A stretch of DNA of 64,000 bases from Flagellimonas oceani (GTDB lineage Bacteria > Bacteroidota > Bacteroidia > Flavobacteriales > Flavobacteriaceae). How positions within the stretch are numbered: the first letter of the stretch is position 1; every line of letters begins with the position of its first letter. Below are positions 44,897-53,525 of the stretch, piece by piece. The position numbers and the translations under genes are program-made. The DNA is taken from NCBI RefSeq assembly GCF_011068285.1, contig NZ_CP049616.1, positions 2,398,501 to 2,462,500 of the forward strand, in the 5' to 3' direction. Below the pieces are notes generated by a model. The model searched no databases, had not been told where the DNA came from, and saw only the letters and a list, made by a program, of their open reading frames with translations.

Positions 44897-45547
44897 ATGA
44901 AAAAAATTGTCTTTGTTTTTGTTCTTTTCACCAGTGTGTTAGCAATGGCGCAAAAGAACATTTATGAGAGCATACGGTTTGATGAATACACCGAAGACCA
45001 CGAAATTTTGGCCATTGTTCCGTTTATCGCCCATTTGGAACTTAAAAAAGCCGTGGATATGGATGAGCTGAACATGTTGGCCGAAAAAGAAGGCTACGCT
45101 GTGCAGAATGCTTTGGAAACTTATTTTTCCAGACGAAAAAAACGTAAGAAGTTCAATGTGGATTTCCAAAATATCATGAACACCAACGCCATTCTGGCAC
45201 AAAACAACATCAATTACAACAATATTGATACGTATACCACTCAGGAATTGTGCAAAATATTGGATGTGGACGGAATAATAAGCGGCAATCTAAACCTCAA
45301 TATTTTACTTTCCGAAGGGGTGCCGACGGATTTTAGTATTTTGGATTACTTCAGCGGGAACGCCAACTATGGTCGTATCGGCGTTAAAATAAGCGATGGC
45401 GACACGGGAAAACTACTTTGGAAATACGAGAACGAAATTTCCAAGAAAACCGGAAAAAACACCAACGAGCTCATCGATAAAATGATGAAGACCGCCTCCA
45501 GAAAGTTCCCGTACGACAAGGAAAAAAAGAGGGACCGAAAAGACTGA
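44897..45547 (+). CDS. Secreted protein of unknown function (216 aa)
   Basis: A signal peptide ends LAMAQ (about residue 19). The mature part has FDEYTEDHEILAIVPFIAHLELKKAVDMDELN, a middle with RRKKRKKFNVDFQNIMNTNAIL, DIDTYTTQELCKILDVDGIISGNLNLNILLSEG, and a Lys/Asp-rich end. The GIISGNLN pattern resembles small outer-membrane-biogenesis proteins that form beta strands, but I do not recognise a family. A TACTTTTG -7-like element sits at 44779-44786, 110 bases upstream, leaving a long leader. It is convergent with the cysteine desulfurase gene. Confidence 0.82.
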   Translation: MKKIVFVFVLFTSVLAMAQKNIYESIRFDEYTEDHEILAIVPFIAHLELKKAVDMDELNMLAEKEGYAVQNALETYFSRRKKRKKFNVDFQNIMNTNAILAQNNINYNNIDTYTTQELCKILDVDGIISGNLNLNILLSEGVPTDFSILDYFSGNANYGRIGVKISDGDTGKLLWKYENEISKKTGKNTNELIDKMMKTASRKFPYDKEKKRDRKD

Positions 45548-46696
45548 TCAGCTATTCGCAAACTCCTTTAACACCTCAACAGTGTAATCCAGTTCTTCTT
45601 TGGTGTTGTACATAGAGAAAGAAAAGCGCAAACTGGGCTTGTCCAACTCCTCCCCTTCCAAAATTTCATTGAGTACGTGCGAACCTTGATTGCTTCCCGA
45701 TTGGCACGCACTTCCTTTGGAACAGGCAATACCTTTCATATCCAAGTGAAACAACAGCATCAACCCTTTTTGCTTATCAAAAGGCAAACGAATATTGGCC
45801 AAGGTATAAGTACTTTTTTCCATATCACCGGAAAGGCCATTGCAAACCGCACCAGGGATCTCTTCCAAAATCCTATCCACAAAATATTTCTTAAGCTCTT
45901 TTACGGCTCCGATTTCTTCATCCAAATGCTCATACGCCTGCACGAACGCTTCTTCCAGACCAACTATGTTATGGAACGGCTCTGTTCCGGCCCTGAATCC
46001 ACGTTCTTGGGAACCGCCCACGATCAACGGTTTTAATCCCGAATTTTTACGGATAAAAGCAAAACCAACACCTTTTGGACCATGGAACTTATGGGCGGCC
46101 GCTGTCATAAAATCAACATGGACCGCCTGCACATCCCAAGGATAATGTCCAATGGATTGTACGGTATCTGAATGAAAAAGTGCCTTGTTCGCCTTGCAAA
46201 GATCACCCACAGCTGCGATGTCGGTGATATTACCGATTTCGTTGTTCACATGCATCAAGCTGACCAACTTTTTGGTGTCATCGGTTTTGAGCAATTCTTC
46301 CAAATGTTCCATATCCGGGCTGCCAAATTCATCCAAATCCACATACCAAACATTGATGCCATATTCTTTTTCCAGTTCCTCCACCGTATGGAGCACTGCA
46401 TGATGTTCAATTTTGGAAGTGATAATGGTCTCAACACCCAAATCCCTTACGGCACATCGCAAGATCATGTTATCCGCCTCGGTACCGCCCGAGGTAAAAA
46501 TGATTTCCGATGGTTGCGCATTCAAGGTTTTGGCAATGGTTTTTCTTGCTTGCTCCACAGCGGTTTTTGCCGATCTACCAAAACTATGGGTAGACGATGG
46601 GTTGCCATATTGTTGCGCAAGAGCTTCTTGCATCCGTTCAATTACCTCTTTCCTTACCTGCGTTGTCGCAGCGTTGTCCAGATAGACTTTTTGCAT
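45548..46696 (-). CDS. Cysteine desulfurase family protein (NifS/IscS-like)
   Basis: I choose ATG 46696 (MQKVYLDNAATTQV), where this family normally begins; an in-frame ATG at 46723 adds nine residues. The 382-residue PLP enzyme has FTSGGTEADNMIL (about 68), HHAVLHTVEELEKEYG (about 97), VDFMTAAAHKFHGPKGVGF with the PLP lysine (about 195-213) and ACSKGSACQSGSNQGSHVL with the catalytic Cys near 319-337. It moves sulfur from cysteine to carriers for Fe-S clusters or thio-nucleosides. No isc or suf genes flank it, so a thiouridine or general role is possible. Confidence 0.93.
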   Translation of the reverse strand: MQKVYLDNAATTQVRKEVIERMQEALAQQYGNPSSTHSFGRSAKTAVEQARKTIAKTLNAQPSEIIFTSGGTEADNMILRCAVRDLGVETIITSKIEHHAVLHTVEELEKEYGINVWYVDLDEFGSPDMEHLEELLKTDDTKKLVSLMHVNNEIGNITDIAAVGDLCKANKALFHSDTVQSIGHYPWDVQAVHVDFMTAAAHKFHGPKGVGFAFIRKNSGLKPLIVGGSQERGFRAGTEPFHNIVGLEEAFVQAYEHLDEEIGAVKELKKYFVDRILEEIPGAVCNGLSGDMEKSTYTLANIRLPFDKQKGLMLLFHLDMKGIACSKGSACQSGSNQGSHVLNEILEGEELDKPSLRFSFSMYNTKEELDYTVEVLKEFANS

Positions 46697-46793
46697 GTTC
46701 GGGTTCACTTTTAACAGGTGCAAAAGTACAGGAAATAAAGTTAATTTCTTTTAAAGTGCTCCTAAGGATTGGTGAATTAAAATGGAATTGCTT

Positions 46794-46801
46794 TAAATTT
46801 G
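46794..46801 (+). promoter_or_regulatory. -7 element next to lipoprotein ATG
   Basis: TAAATTTG fits TAnnTTTG, with TTG at 46769-46771 giving a 22-base spacer. The ATG follows at 46806, so the mRNA would be leaderless or nearly so. Confidence 0.55.
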
Positions 46802-46805
46802 GTGC

Positions 46806-47327
46806 ATGAGAAAATTTATCTTTTCAATTATCGGTTCTATAGCGATACTTTCCTGTAGCGATGGCGATCTTCAAATCGAGACCATCGATTTTGACAGTGT
46901 ATCCGTACAGTTCTGCTCCAACCCTGTTGGCAACGCCAAAAACTTATTTTTCAAAATAAACGAAAACGAGGCCCTAATTCTGGAACTTCAGAACGGAGCC
47001 TTGAACAATGGCGTCGCCGGAGACACTGTAATTACCGAAAGTACCGTTCCGAGTCAATCCCAGGTCACTTACAGGGTTTTCTCCGATGGTGTGAACAAAG
47101 AATACTTTTGCGACGACATCCCCGTGGTAAATCCCACAGTTTTAGATGAGGTAGTTGCGGAAGATGGCATGGTGATCATTGAGACGATGCTTGCCGAGAA
47201 CGACACCACTCGATATGTTCACAATATTAGCCTTAGCGGCATATCCTTTGTGACGGGGAACGGGGAACGCATCACCAACTTGGCCATTAATGAGTTTGGA
47301 GAGGTGAACACCGTAGTGCCCGATTAG
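46806..47327 (+). CDS. Lipoprotein of unknown function (173 aa)
   Basis: It has a short signal with lipobox AILSC at about residues 14-18. The mature region begins SDGDLQIETIDFDSVSVQFC and has beta-strand-like repeats around LFFKINENEALILELQNGAL and FSDGVNKEYFCDDIPVV. It keeps two or three Cys that might form a disulfide. I do not recognise a family. Its stop overlaps the convergent Smr-domain gene by 4 bases. Confidence 0.82.
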   Translation: MRKFIFSIIGSIAILSCSDGDLQIETIDFDSVSVQFCSNPVGNAKNLFFKINENEALILELQNGALNNGVAGDTVITESTVPSQSQVTYRVFSDGVNKEYFCDDIPVVNPTVLDEVVAEDGMVIIETMLAENDTTRYVHNISLSGISFVTGNGERITNLAINEFGEVNTVVPD

Positions 47328-47866
47328 GCATTTTGATAAATATAGACCTCTGTAGCTCCCAACCCGTATTTTTGATAATCGGCATCGTAAAACTTCACAT
47401 TGTCGTACCTATTGAAGAGGTAGTGCAGCTCCTCTTTTAGCACACCCTCGCCAACCCCGTGGATAAAAACTACTTTTTGGATTCGTTTGCCAATGGCAAA
47501 ATCCAACTGCCTTTTGGCGGTGTCCAATTGGATGTTGAGCATATCGTAGTTGCTCATGCCCTTGCTGGATTTAACGAGTTGATGGATATGCAGGTCCACC
47601 TCCATTTTAGGTGCAGTGCGCTCTTTGGGCTTTATGGTAGGCGCATTTCTTCTTCTGGGAATCTCTTTTTCTTTTTTGATTTTGGCCACTTCGTGGTTGG
47701 AAACGGAAATATCGCCACCAATTTTAACAAGGTCACCGGCAGCAAAATGCATGGGAAAGCCATCGTCGGTAATCAACGTTACCTGATCACCGTCAATTTT
47801 TTGAATGATGCCCGAAATGGCCTCGTCCAATACCTCTGCCCTATCCCCTATCGAAAACTTGCCCAT
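47324..47866 (-). CDS. Smr-domain protein (DUF2027-type)
   Basis: The 180-residue protein joins an N-terminal SH3-like strand region (FSIGDRAEVLDEAISGIIQKIDGDQVTLITDDGFPMHF, about 3-42) to a C-terminal Smr domain (about 90-180). The Smr domain has VDLHIHQLV, VVFIHGVGEGVLKEELHYLF and GLGATEVYIY. The LDLHG-type motif is altered to VDLHIHQL, while the HGVG motif is kept. Smr domains nick DNA or RNA. A role in RNA quality control is possible. Confidence 0.9.
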   Translation of the reverse strand: MGKFSIGDRAEVLDEAISGIIQKIDGDQVTLITDDGFPMHFAAGDLVKIGGDISVSNHEVAKIKKEKEIPRRRNAPTIKPKERTAPKMEVDLHIHQLVKSSKGMSNYDMLNIQLDTAKRQLDFAIGKRIQKVVFIHGVGEGVLKEELHYLFNRYDNVKFYDADYQKYGLGATEVYIYQNA

Positions 47867-47945
47867 ACTTACTTTCCAACTATAAAAATGACCTGAAAAT
47901 TAAACTTGAATACAAAAATAATAGTATTTTCGGGCTCTACAGATA

Positions 47946-48257
47946 ATGATGTACCTAACACCGACCATAACCGCCATTCATGTAGAGGACTACATGCTTC
48001 CGTGCCTAAACAAACAGCTCCTTGGGGTGGACTGTCCGGGTTGCGGACTGCAACGTTCGGTGAATCTTTTGCTGCACGGTGAATTTTTGGCCGCTTTTCA
48101 AATGTACCCGGCAATCTATACCATTATCCCCCTGTTTGCATTGGTAATTTGCGACAAAGTACTGAATGTAAAGGTCAACAATTTTTTGATCTCTGGTCTT
48201 GGCATAGCAACCGTTGCTTTAATTTTAATAAATTATATATTCAAATTTATCCACTAA
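47946..48257 (+). CDS. DUF2752 small membrane protein
   Basis: This 103-residue protein has VDCPGCGLQRSVNLLLHGEFLAAF (about 30-53), the hallmark CPxCGxxRS motif of DUF2752. Hydrophobic segments follow at about 55-80 and 82-100. Starts at 47946, 47949 or 47994 are all possible. I keep the longest. Its function is unknown. Two CCC-motif membrane proteins follow closely. Confidence 0.85.
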   Translation: MMYLTPTITAIHVEDYMLPCLNKQLLGVDCPGCGLQRSVNLLLHGEFLAAFQMYPAIYTIIPLFALVICDKVLNVKVNNFLISGLGIATVALILINYIFKFIH

Positions 48258-48269
48258 ACATTAAAAACC

Positions 48270-48593
48270 ATGGAACAAAAAAATCTACCTAATGTAACCA
48301 TCGCCCTAGTTTTGGCCATTTTATCCTTTTTATGCTGTTGCTTTGGAGGGGCCCCAGGACTTATCTTGGCAGGAATAGCTTTCTTTTTGGTAAAAAAGGA
48401 TGAAAAGACCTATACTGAAAATCCAGAGCTATACAAGAATTACAGCACGCTAAAAACCGTAAAGATTCTTGCAATAATAGGGATGGTGATCGGTGTTCTT
48501 TATCTGTTGTACACTTTTTGGTCAATCAACCAATTGGGAGGCTGGGAAGGCTACATGGAAAAAGTCCAGGAAATGACAGAACAATATCAATAA
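48270..48593 (+). CDS. CCC-motif membrane protein, copy 1
   Basis: This 107-residue protein has LAILSFLCCCFGGAPGLILAGIAFFLV (about 14-40) with three consecutive Cys in the first membrane segment, and a second segment near 68-90. The tail is cytoplasmic and polar. The family is recognised by its CCC motif and is common in Flavobacteriia. Its function is unknown. It lies 12 bases after the DUF2752 gene. Confidence 0.85.
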   Translation: MEQKNLPNVTIALVLAILSFLCCCFGGAPGLILAGIAFFLVKKDEKTYTENPELYKNYSTLKTVKILAIIGMVIGVLYLLYTFWSINQLGGWEGYMEKVQEMTEQYQ

Positions 48594-48602
48594 GATAGTT
48601 TT

Positions 48603-48914
48603 ATGAACCAACAACCCTTACCCGGGGCAAGCACGGTGTTGACAATGGGGATACTCTCCATTGTCCTCACCTTGTTCTGTTGTGGGCCTTTTGGTGCCAT
48701 TTTTAGCATCATTGGATTGGTAAAAGCTAAGACCGCGACCCAGTTGTACGAACAAAGCCCAGAGAATTATACGGATTACAGCAATGTAAAAACAGGCAAG
48801 ATCCTTTCATATATAGGATTGGCCTTGGCGCTTGTTTATTTGGTGTTCACAATCCTTTATTTTGGATTGATCGTTGCGGCAATTACTACTGGTGAGTTGA
48901 GTGGCGAATTTTAA
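48603..48914 (+). CDS. CCC-motif-family membrane protein, copy 2
   Basis: The 103-residue paralogue has MGILSIVLTLFCCGPFGAIFSIIGLVKAK (about 15-43), with a Cys pair rather than a triplet, and a second segment near 72-95. It shares NYxxYSxxKTxKIL with copy 1 (YTDYSNVKTGKIL versus YKNYSTLKTVKIL), which supports common descent. The gene ends in a 4-base convergent overlap with recQ. Confidence 0.85.
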   Translation: MNQQPLPGASTVLTMGILSIVLTLFCCGPFGAIFSIIGLVKAKTATQLYEQSPENYTDYSNVKTGKILSYIGLALALVYLVFTILYFGLIVAAITTGELSGEF

Positions 48915-51112
48915 TTCGCCACTTCACTTATAAATTTAAGGCGGTACAATCGGAGTTCTTCATCTTCGTAATCGCCATCAAATTCATCAACGGCAGCGGA
49001 TATGGAATCCGTATCGGCCTCCAAAAAGTAATCATGGATCTCTTCCTGTTGGTCCTCATCCAATATTTCATCTATCCAATAACCAATGTTCAATTTGGTT
49101 CCGCTGAAAACAATCTGCTCCATTTCTTTGATCAGTTCCGGCAATTCCAATCCTTTGGCAGATGCAATGTCGTCCAAAGGCAACTTTCTATCCACACTTT
49201 GGATCACGTAGAGCTTTAAGGCGGAATTGGCACCGGTACTTTTCACTACAAGATCATCCGGTCTTATAATATCGTTTTCCTCCACATATTTGGAGATCAG
49301 CTCTACGAAAGCCTTTCCGTACTTTTTTGCCTTTCCTTCCCCAACACCCTGAATATTGAGAAGCTCGTTCATGGTCACTGGATATTTTAAGGACATATCC
49401 TCCAGCGAAGGGTCCTGGAAAACCACAAATGGCGGCACTTCATGCTTTTGTGCCTCTCTCTTACGAAGGTCACGGAGCAATTTCAATAAATTCTCATCGG
49501 CAACTGCCCCATTCGATTTTTCGGCGGTTACAATATTTCCTGTGTCATCTTTGGAATACACATGGTCCTTTGTCATCATAAACGACTCTGGATTCTCGAG
49601 ATATTCCTTACCTGCTTCTGTCAGGTTTAAGATACCATATCGTTCAATTTCCTTTTTCAGCAGTCCGGCCACCAAAACCTGTCTGGTCAATGCCATCCAA
49701 AATTCCTTGTCCTTATCCTTACCTATTCCAAAGAAACTTTTCTCGTCGGTCTTGTGGGAAGATATCATGGCATTGGTCTTTCCCACCAACACCCTTACGA
49801 TTTCTTTGGTCTTGAATTTTTCTTTGGTGTCCCGCACCACCGTCAAAAGCTTTACCACATCTTCCTGTGCTTCTTCTTTGGGCTTGGGGTTTCTGGAATT
49901 ATCGTCCATATCCGCCCCTTCTCCATTTTCCTCATCAAAATCCTCACCGAAGTAGTGCAGAATAAATTTTCTACGGGATATGGATGTTTCGGCGTAGGCC
50001 ACAATCTCTTGCAGCAGGGCATTTCCAATCTCCTGCTCCGCCACTGGCTTTCCTGACATGAATTTTTCCAGCTTCTCGACATCTTTATAGGCGTAATAGG
50101 CCAAACAATGTCCTTCGCCTCCATCTCGCCCTGCACGCCCGGTCTCTTGGTAATAACTTTCAATGCTTTTTGGAATATCGTGATGGATGACGAAACGTAC
50201 ATCTGGTTTGTCTATCCCCATACCAAAGGCAATGGTGGCCACGACTACATCCACCTCTTCCATCAAGAACATATCCTGATACTTGGAACGGGTCTTGGCA
50301 TCGAAACCGGCATGATACGGAACAGCGCTTACCCCGTTTACTTGGAGCACTTGGGCCAATTCCTCTACTCTTTTGCGGCTCAAGCAATATATGATTCCTG
50401 ATTTTCCTTGATTCTGTTTCACAAAACGGATAATATCGGCATCGACATCCTTGGTCTTGGGTCGCACTTCGTAAAACAGGTTGGGACGGTTGAAAGATGC
50501 CTTGAAGACCTTGGCATCCGTCATGCCCAAATTTTTGATGATATCTTCCTGTACTTTGGGCGTAGCGGTTGCAGTAAGGCCAATAATGGGGATGTTGTCC
50601 CCCAATCGGTTGATGATACCGCGAAGGTTTCGGTATTCGGGCCTAAAATCGTGCCCCCATTCCGAAATACAGTGGGCTTCGTCCACAGCAACAAAGGAAA
50701 GCTTTACATTTTTCAGAAATTCCACGTTCTCTTCCTTCGTCAATGATTCCGGCGCCACATAAAGCAGTTTGGTCACGCCATTGGTAATATCCGCCTTTAC
50801 CTGCTTTACCTCGGTTTTGGTCAAGGAAGAGTTAAGCACATGGGCAATGCCGTGTTGCTCGGATATGCCGCGAATGGCATCCACTTGGTTTTTCATCAGG
50901 GCAATCAGTGGGGAAACAACTATTGCGGTTCCCTCTTTCATTATGGCCGGTAATTGATAGCACAGGGATTTACCGCCGCCAGTGGGCATAATTACAAATG
51001 TATCGTTATCACTAAGGATATTCTGGATTACACCTTCCTGTAATCCTTTGAACTTCGAGAAACCAAAATATTTTTTGAGCGAGGAATGTAAATCAGTATT
51101 CATTAGGCTCAT
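48911..51112 (-). CDS. recQ: ATP-dependent DNA helicase RecQ
   Basis: I start at ATG 51112 (MSLMNTDLHSSLKKYFGF). A TTG at 51127 and an ATG at 51103 are alternatives. The 733-residue helicase has FKGLQEGVIQNIL (motif 0), MPTGGGKSLCYQLPA (Walker A), VDEAHCISEWGHDFRPEY (DEAH box), GLTATATPKV, FGMGIDKPDVRFVIHHDIPKSIESYYQETGRAGRDG and a winged-helix RQC. An HRDC domain occupies about 540-610. In place of the usual zinc Cys set after the helicase core there is an acidic stretch DEENGEGADMDDNSRNPKP. It unwinds DNA in recombinational repair. Confidence 0.95.
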   Translation of the reverse strand: MSLMNTDLHSSLKKYFGFSKFKGLQEGVIQNILSDNDTFVIMPTGGGKSLCYQLPAIMKEGTAIVVSPLIALMKNQVDAIRGISEQHGIAHVLNSSLTKTEVKQVKADITNGVTKLLYVAPESLTKEENVEFLKNVKLSFVAVDEAHCISEWGHDFRPEYRNLRGIINRLGDNIPIIGLTATATPKVQEDIIKNLGMTDAKVFKASFNRPNLFYEVRPKTKDVDADIIRFVKQNQGKSGIIYCLSRKRVEELAQVLQVNGVSAVPYHAGFDAKTRSKYQDMFLMEEVDVVVATIAFGMGIDKPDVRFVIHHDIPKSIESYYQETGRAGRDGGEGHCLAYYAYKDVEKLEKFMSGKPVAEQEIGNALLQEIVAYAETSISRRKFILHYFGEDFDEENGEGADMDDNSRNPKPKEEAQEDVVKLLTVVRDTKEKFKTKEIVRVLVGKTNAMISSHKTDEKSFFGIGKDKDKEFWMALTRQVLVAGLLKKEIERYGILNLTEAGKEYLENPESFMMTKDHVYSKDDTGNIVTAEKSNGAVADENLLKLLRDLRKREAQKHEVPPFVVFQDPSLEDMSLKYPVTMNELLNIQGVGEGKAKKYGKAFVELISKYVEENDIIRPDDLVVKSTGANSALKLYVIQSVDRKLPLDDIASAKGLELPELIKEMEQIVFSGTKLNIGYWIDEILDEDQQEEIHDYFLEADTDSISAAVDEFDGDYEDEELRLYRLKFISEVAN

Positions 51113-51308
51113 TTCAGCATTTTTCAATTTGTTACAAGCAACCTAAAAGGCAGTTGAAGCTTTTAATTTTAACCGTTCGATTACAGATGAATCTATTCTC
51201 ACTTCCATAATAGTCTGTAAAAGATAGTTTGATTAGTTTTGTAATCTTAAAGATAAGATATTCTTTTAGGAATACAATCAGTTAATCGGTTTATTACTTT
51301 TTTATACT

Positions 51309-52274
51309 TTGAGCGACATAAAGTCAATTTTATCCATAGCAAAACGGACCCTTGAAATAGAGAGCAAGGCCGTGGCAAACCTAATCGGTCTTTTGGACGA
51401 GCAATTTGCACATGCCGTGCAACATATTTTGGAATCGGATGGCAGGGTCATTGTTTCCGGGGTCGGCAAAAGTGCGATTGTAGCGTCCAAGATTGTGGCC
51501 ACATTGAACTCCACCGGAACACCGGCGATTTTTATGCATGCTGCAGATGCCATTCACGGCGACTTGGGCACCATCCAACAAAACGATGTGGTCGTCTGCT
51601 TGTCCCAAAGCGGGAACACCGCCGAGATCAAAGCTTTGCTTCCTTTGATTAAATCAGGAAACCATAAGCTTATCGGAATTACGGGAAACATGGACTCCGT
51701 GTTGGCCAAACAAGCCGATTTTGTCCTGAACACCTATGTGGAAAAAGAGGCTTGCCCCAACAATTTGGCACCTACCACCAGTACCTCCGCACAAATGTCC
51801 ATAGGCGATGCACTCGCCATTTGCCTGCTGGAGCTCAAAGGGTTCAGCAGTGCCGATTTTGCCAAATACCACCCTGGTGGTGCATTGGGAAAGAAACTAT
51901 ATTTGCGCGTTGCCGATATTGTGGTGAACAACCAGAAACCACAGGTCGATGTAAATGCCACGGTAAAAGACGTAATTGTAGAAATATCCGAAAAAATGTT
52001 GGGCGTTACGGCCGTGCTGGAACAAGGCAAGGTCGTGGGCATTGTAACCGATGGCGATGTACGAAGAATGTTGAGCAAATATGATAATATAAGTGGACTT
52101 ACCGCAAAGGATATAATGACTTCCAACCCAAAAACCATAGACGTGGACACCTTGGCCGTGAAAGCGTTGAAACTATTGCAGGAAAAGAGCATATCCCAAT
52201 TGTTGGCCTTTGATGGCGACAACTATGCGGGCGTGGTCCACATCCATAACCTTATAAACGAGGGAATCCTATAA
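51309..52274 (+). CDS. kdsD: KpsF/GutQ family arabinose-5-phosphate isomerase
   Basis: This 321-residue enzyme interconverts ribulose-5-phosphate and arabinose-5-phosphate, the precursor of KDO in LPS. It starts at TTG 51309 (MSDIKSILSIAKRT). The SIS domain (about 40-170) has VSGVGKSAIVASKIVATLNSTGTPAIFMHAADAIHGDLGT and LSQSGNTAEIK. Two CBS domains (about 205-321) include VVGIVTDGDVRRML. It overlaps tatC by one base. TAGTTTTG at 51234-51241 is a possible -7 element. The KDO role is by family. Confidence 0.94.
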   Translation: MSDIKSILSIAKRTLEIESKAVANLIGLLDEQFAHAVQHILESDGRVIVSGVGKSAIVASKIVATLNSTGTPAIFMHAADAIHGDLGTIQQNDVVVCLSQSGNTAEIKALLPLIKSGNHKLIGITGNMDSVLAKQADFVLNTYVEKEACPNNLAPTTSTSAQMSIGDALAICLLELKGFSSADFAKYHPGGALGKKLYLRVADIVVNNQKPQVDVNATVKDVIVEISEKMLGVTAVLEQGKVVGIVTDGDVRRMLSKYDNISGLTAKDIMTSNPKTIDVDTLAVKALKLLQEKSISQLLAFDGDNYAGVVHIHNLINEGIL

Positions 52275-53128
52275 TGGCTAAAAAAGAGAGAAAAAGCCCA
52301 GATGAAATGTCCTTTTTGGACCATTTGGAAGAGTTACGTTGGCATTTGGTACGCTCCACACTGGCAGTTGTGATCATTGCTTGTTTTGCCTTTGTGTTCA
52401 GGGGCTTTATTTTTGATACCATATTGTTCGGGCCCAAGAACATGGATTTCCCGACCTATCAGTTTTTCTGTAATATCGGAAAGTTCTTCGGAGTAGATTC
52501 CGAGTTCTGTGGAGACACGATCCCATTCACAATCCAGAGCAGGTTGATGGCCGGACAGTTTTCCGCACATATCTGGACATCCATCTGGGCAGGGGTTATT
52601 CTAGGCTTTCCATATATTTTATGGGAATTGTGGAAATTCATTAGCCCAGGGCTTTACGACAACGAAAGAAAGCATTCCAGGGGATTCATCATTACAGCTT
52701 CGGGACTGTTCTTCCTTGGGGTATTATTTGGATATTACATCGTTGCACCGCTATCCATCAACTTTTTGGGATCGTACCAAGTGAGCAAAGAAGTATTGAA
52801 CGAAATCGATCTGGCCTCCTATATTGGAACGGTAAGGGCATCTGTAATCGCCTGCGGAATCATGTTCGAACTGCCCATTGTTATCTTCTTTTTGACGAAG
52901 GTTGGATTGGTAACTCCCGAAATCTTGAAGAAATACAGGAAAATTGCACTTGTCATCATTTTGATACTGTCCGCTATCATTACACCTCCCGATATCACAA
53001 GTCAAATTATAGTCTGCATACCTGTACTTATTTTATATCAGGTCAGTATATTCATTTCCAAAATGGTAGTCAAAAAAGAAGCAAAAAAGGAAGCTAAAAG
53101 ACAGAAAGCACAAAACAATGCCAAATAA
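52274..53128 (+). CDS. tatC: Twin-arginine translocase subunit TatC
   Basis: This 284-residue integral membrane protein forms the receptor of the Tat pathway for folded proteins. The signature MSFLDHLEELRWHLVRS near the N-terminus (about 12-28) and six transmembrane segments (about 30-50, 95-115, 130-150, 175-195, 215-235 and 238-258) match TatC. AGVILGFPYILWELWKFISPGLYDNER is the conserved second-segment and loop region. It starts in a TAATG overlap with kdsD, and its 3' end overlaps the next gene by 11 bases. Confidence 0.96.
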   Translation: MAKKERKSPDEMSFLDHLEELRWHLVRSTLAVVIIACFAFVFRGFIFDTILFGPKNMDFPTYQFFCNIGKFFGVDSEFCGDTIPFTIQSRLMAGQFSAHIWTSIWAGVILGFPYILWELWKFISPGLYDNERKHSRGFIITASGLFFLGVLFGYYIVAPLSINFLGSYQVSKEVLNEIDLASYIGTVRASVIACGIMFELPIVIFFLTKVGLVTPEILKKYRKIALVIILILSAIITPPDITSQIIVCIPVLILYQVSIFISKMVVKKEAKKEAKRQKAQNNAK

Positions 53129-53468
53129 AGTAGAAGAGTTCAATGCCTATCGTGCCAAGATGAACGATAAGCTGCTTGCCGAAAACAACAAACTCATAAA
53201 ACGCATCTTTAACTTGGACACCAACGCCTATATGGCCGGGGCCTTGGACGTAAAGACCAAAGAATTGTTGGGCTTGGTAGCCTCTGCAGTACTCCGATGT
53301 GATGACTGCGTAAAATATCATTTGGAGAGCTCCAAAAATGCAGGTGCCAACAAGGAAGAAGTAATGGAAACCTTGGGGATAGCTACCCTGGTCGGAGGTA
53401 CCATTGTAGTGCCCCATTTACGCCGTGCCTACGAATATTGGGAGGCCTTGGAAGAAAGCGAAGCTTAA
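53118..53468 (+). CDS. Carboxymuconolactone decarboxylase (AhpD-like) family protein
   Basis: This 116-residue helical protein has ELLGLVASAVLRCDDCVKYHLESSKNAGANKEEVMETL (about 54-90). The CDDC thiol pair and following His are those of AhpD-like peroxidase partners in the family. The true decarboxylase activity is unlikely. A thiol-peroxidase or redox role fits better. It sits in the kdsD-tatC unit, and lptB follows after 57 bases with its own promoter match. Confidence 0.9.
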   Translation: MPNKVEEFNAYRAKMNDKLLAENNKLIKRIFNLDTNAYMAGALDVKTKELLGLVASAVLRCDDCVKYHLESSKNAGANKEEVMETLGIATLVGGTIVVPHLRRAYEYWEALEESEA

Positions 53469-53507
53469 AAAAATCCAAAAGACCGTTCGGTAGACAAAGA
53501 ATATGTT

Positions 53508-53515
53508 TAGTTTTG
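53508..53515 (+). promoter_or_regulatory. -7 element upstream of lptB
   Basis: TAGTTTTG fits TAnnTTTG and ends 10 bases before the lptB ATG at 53526. The resulting leader would be very short. No clear TTG at the preferred distance was found. Confidence 0.45.
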
Positions 53516-53525
53516 GCAAATTCCT

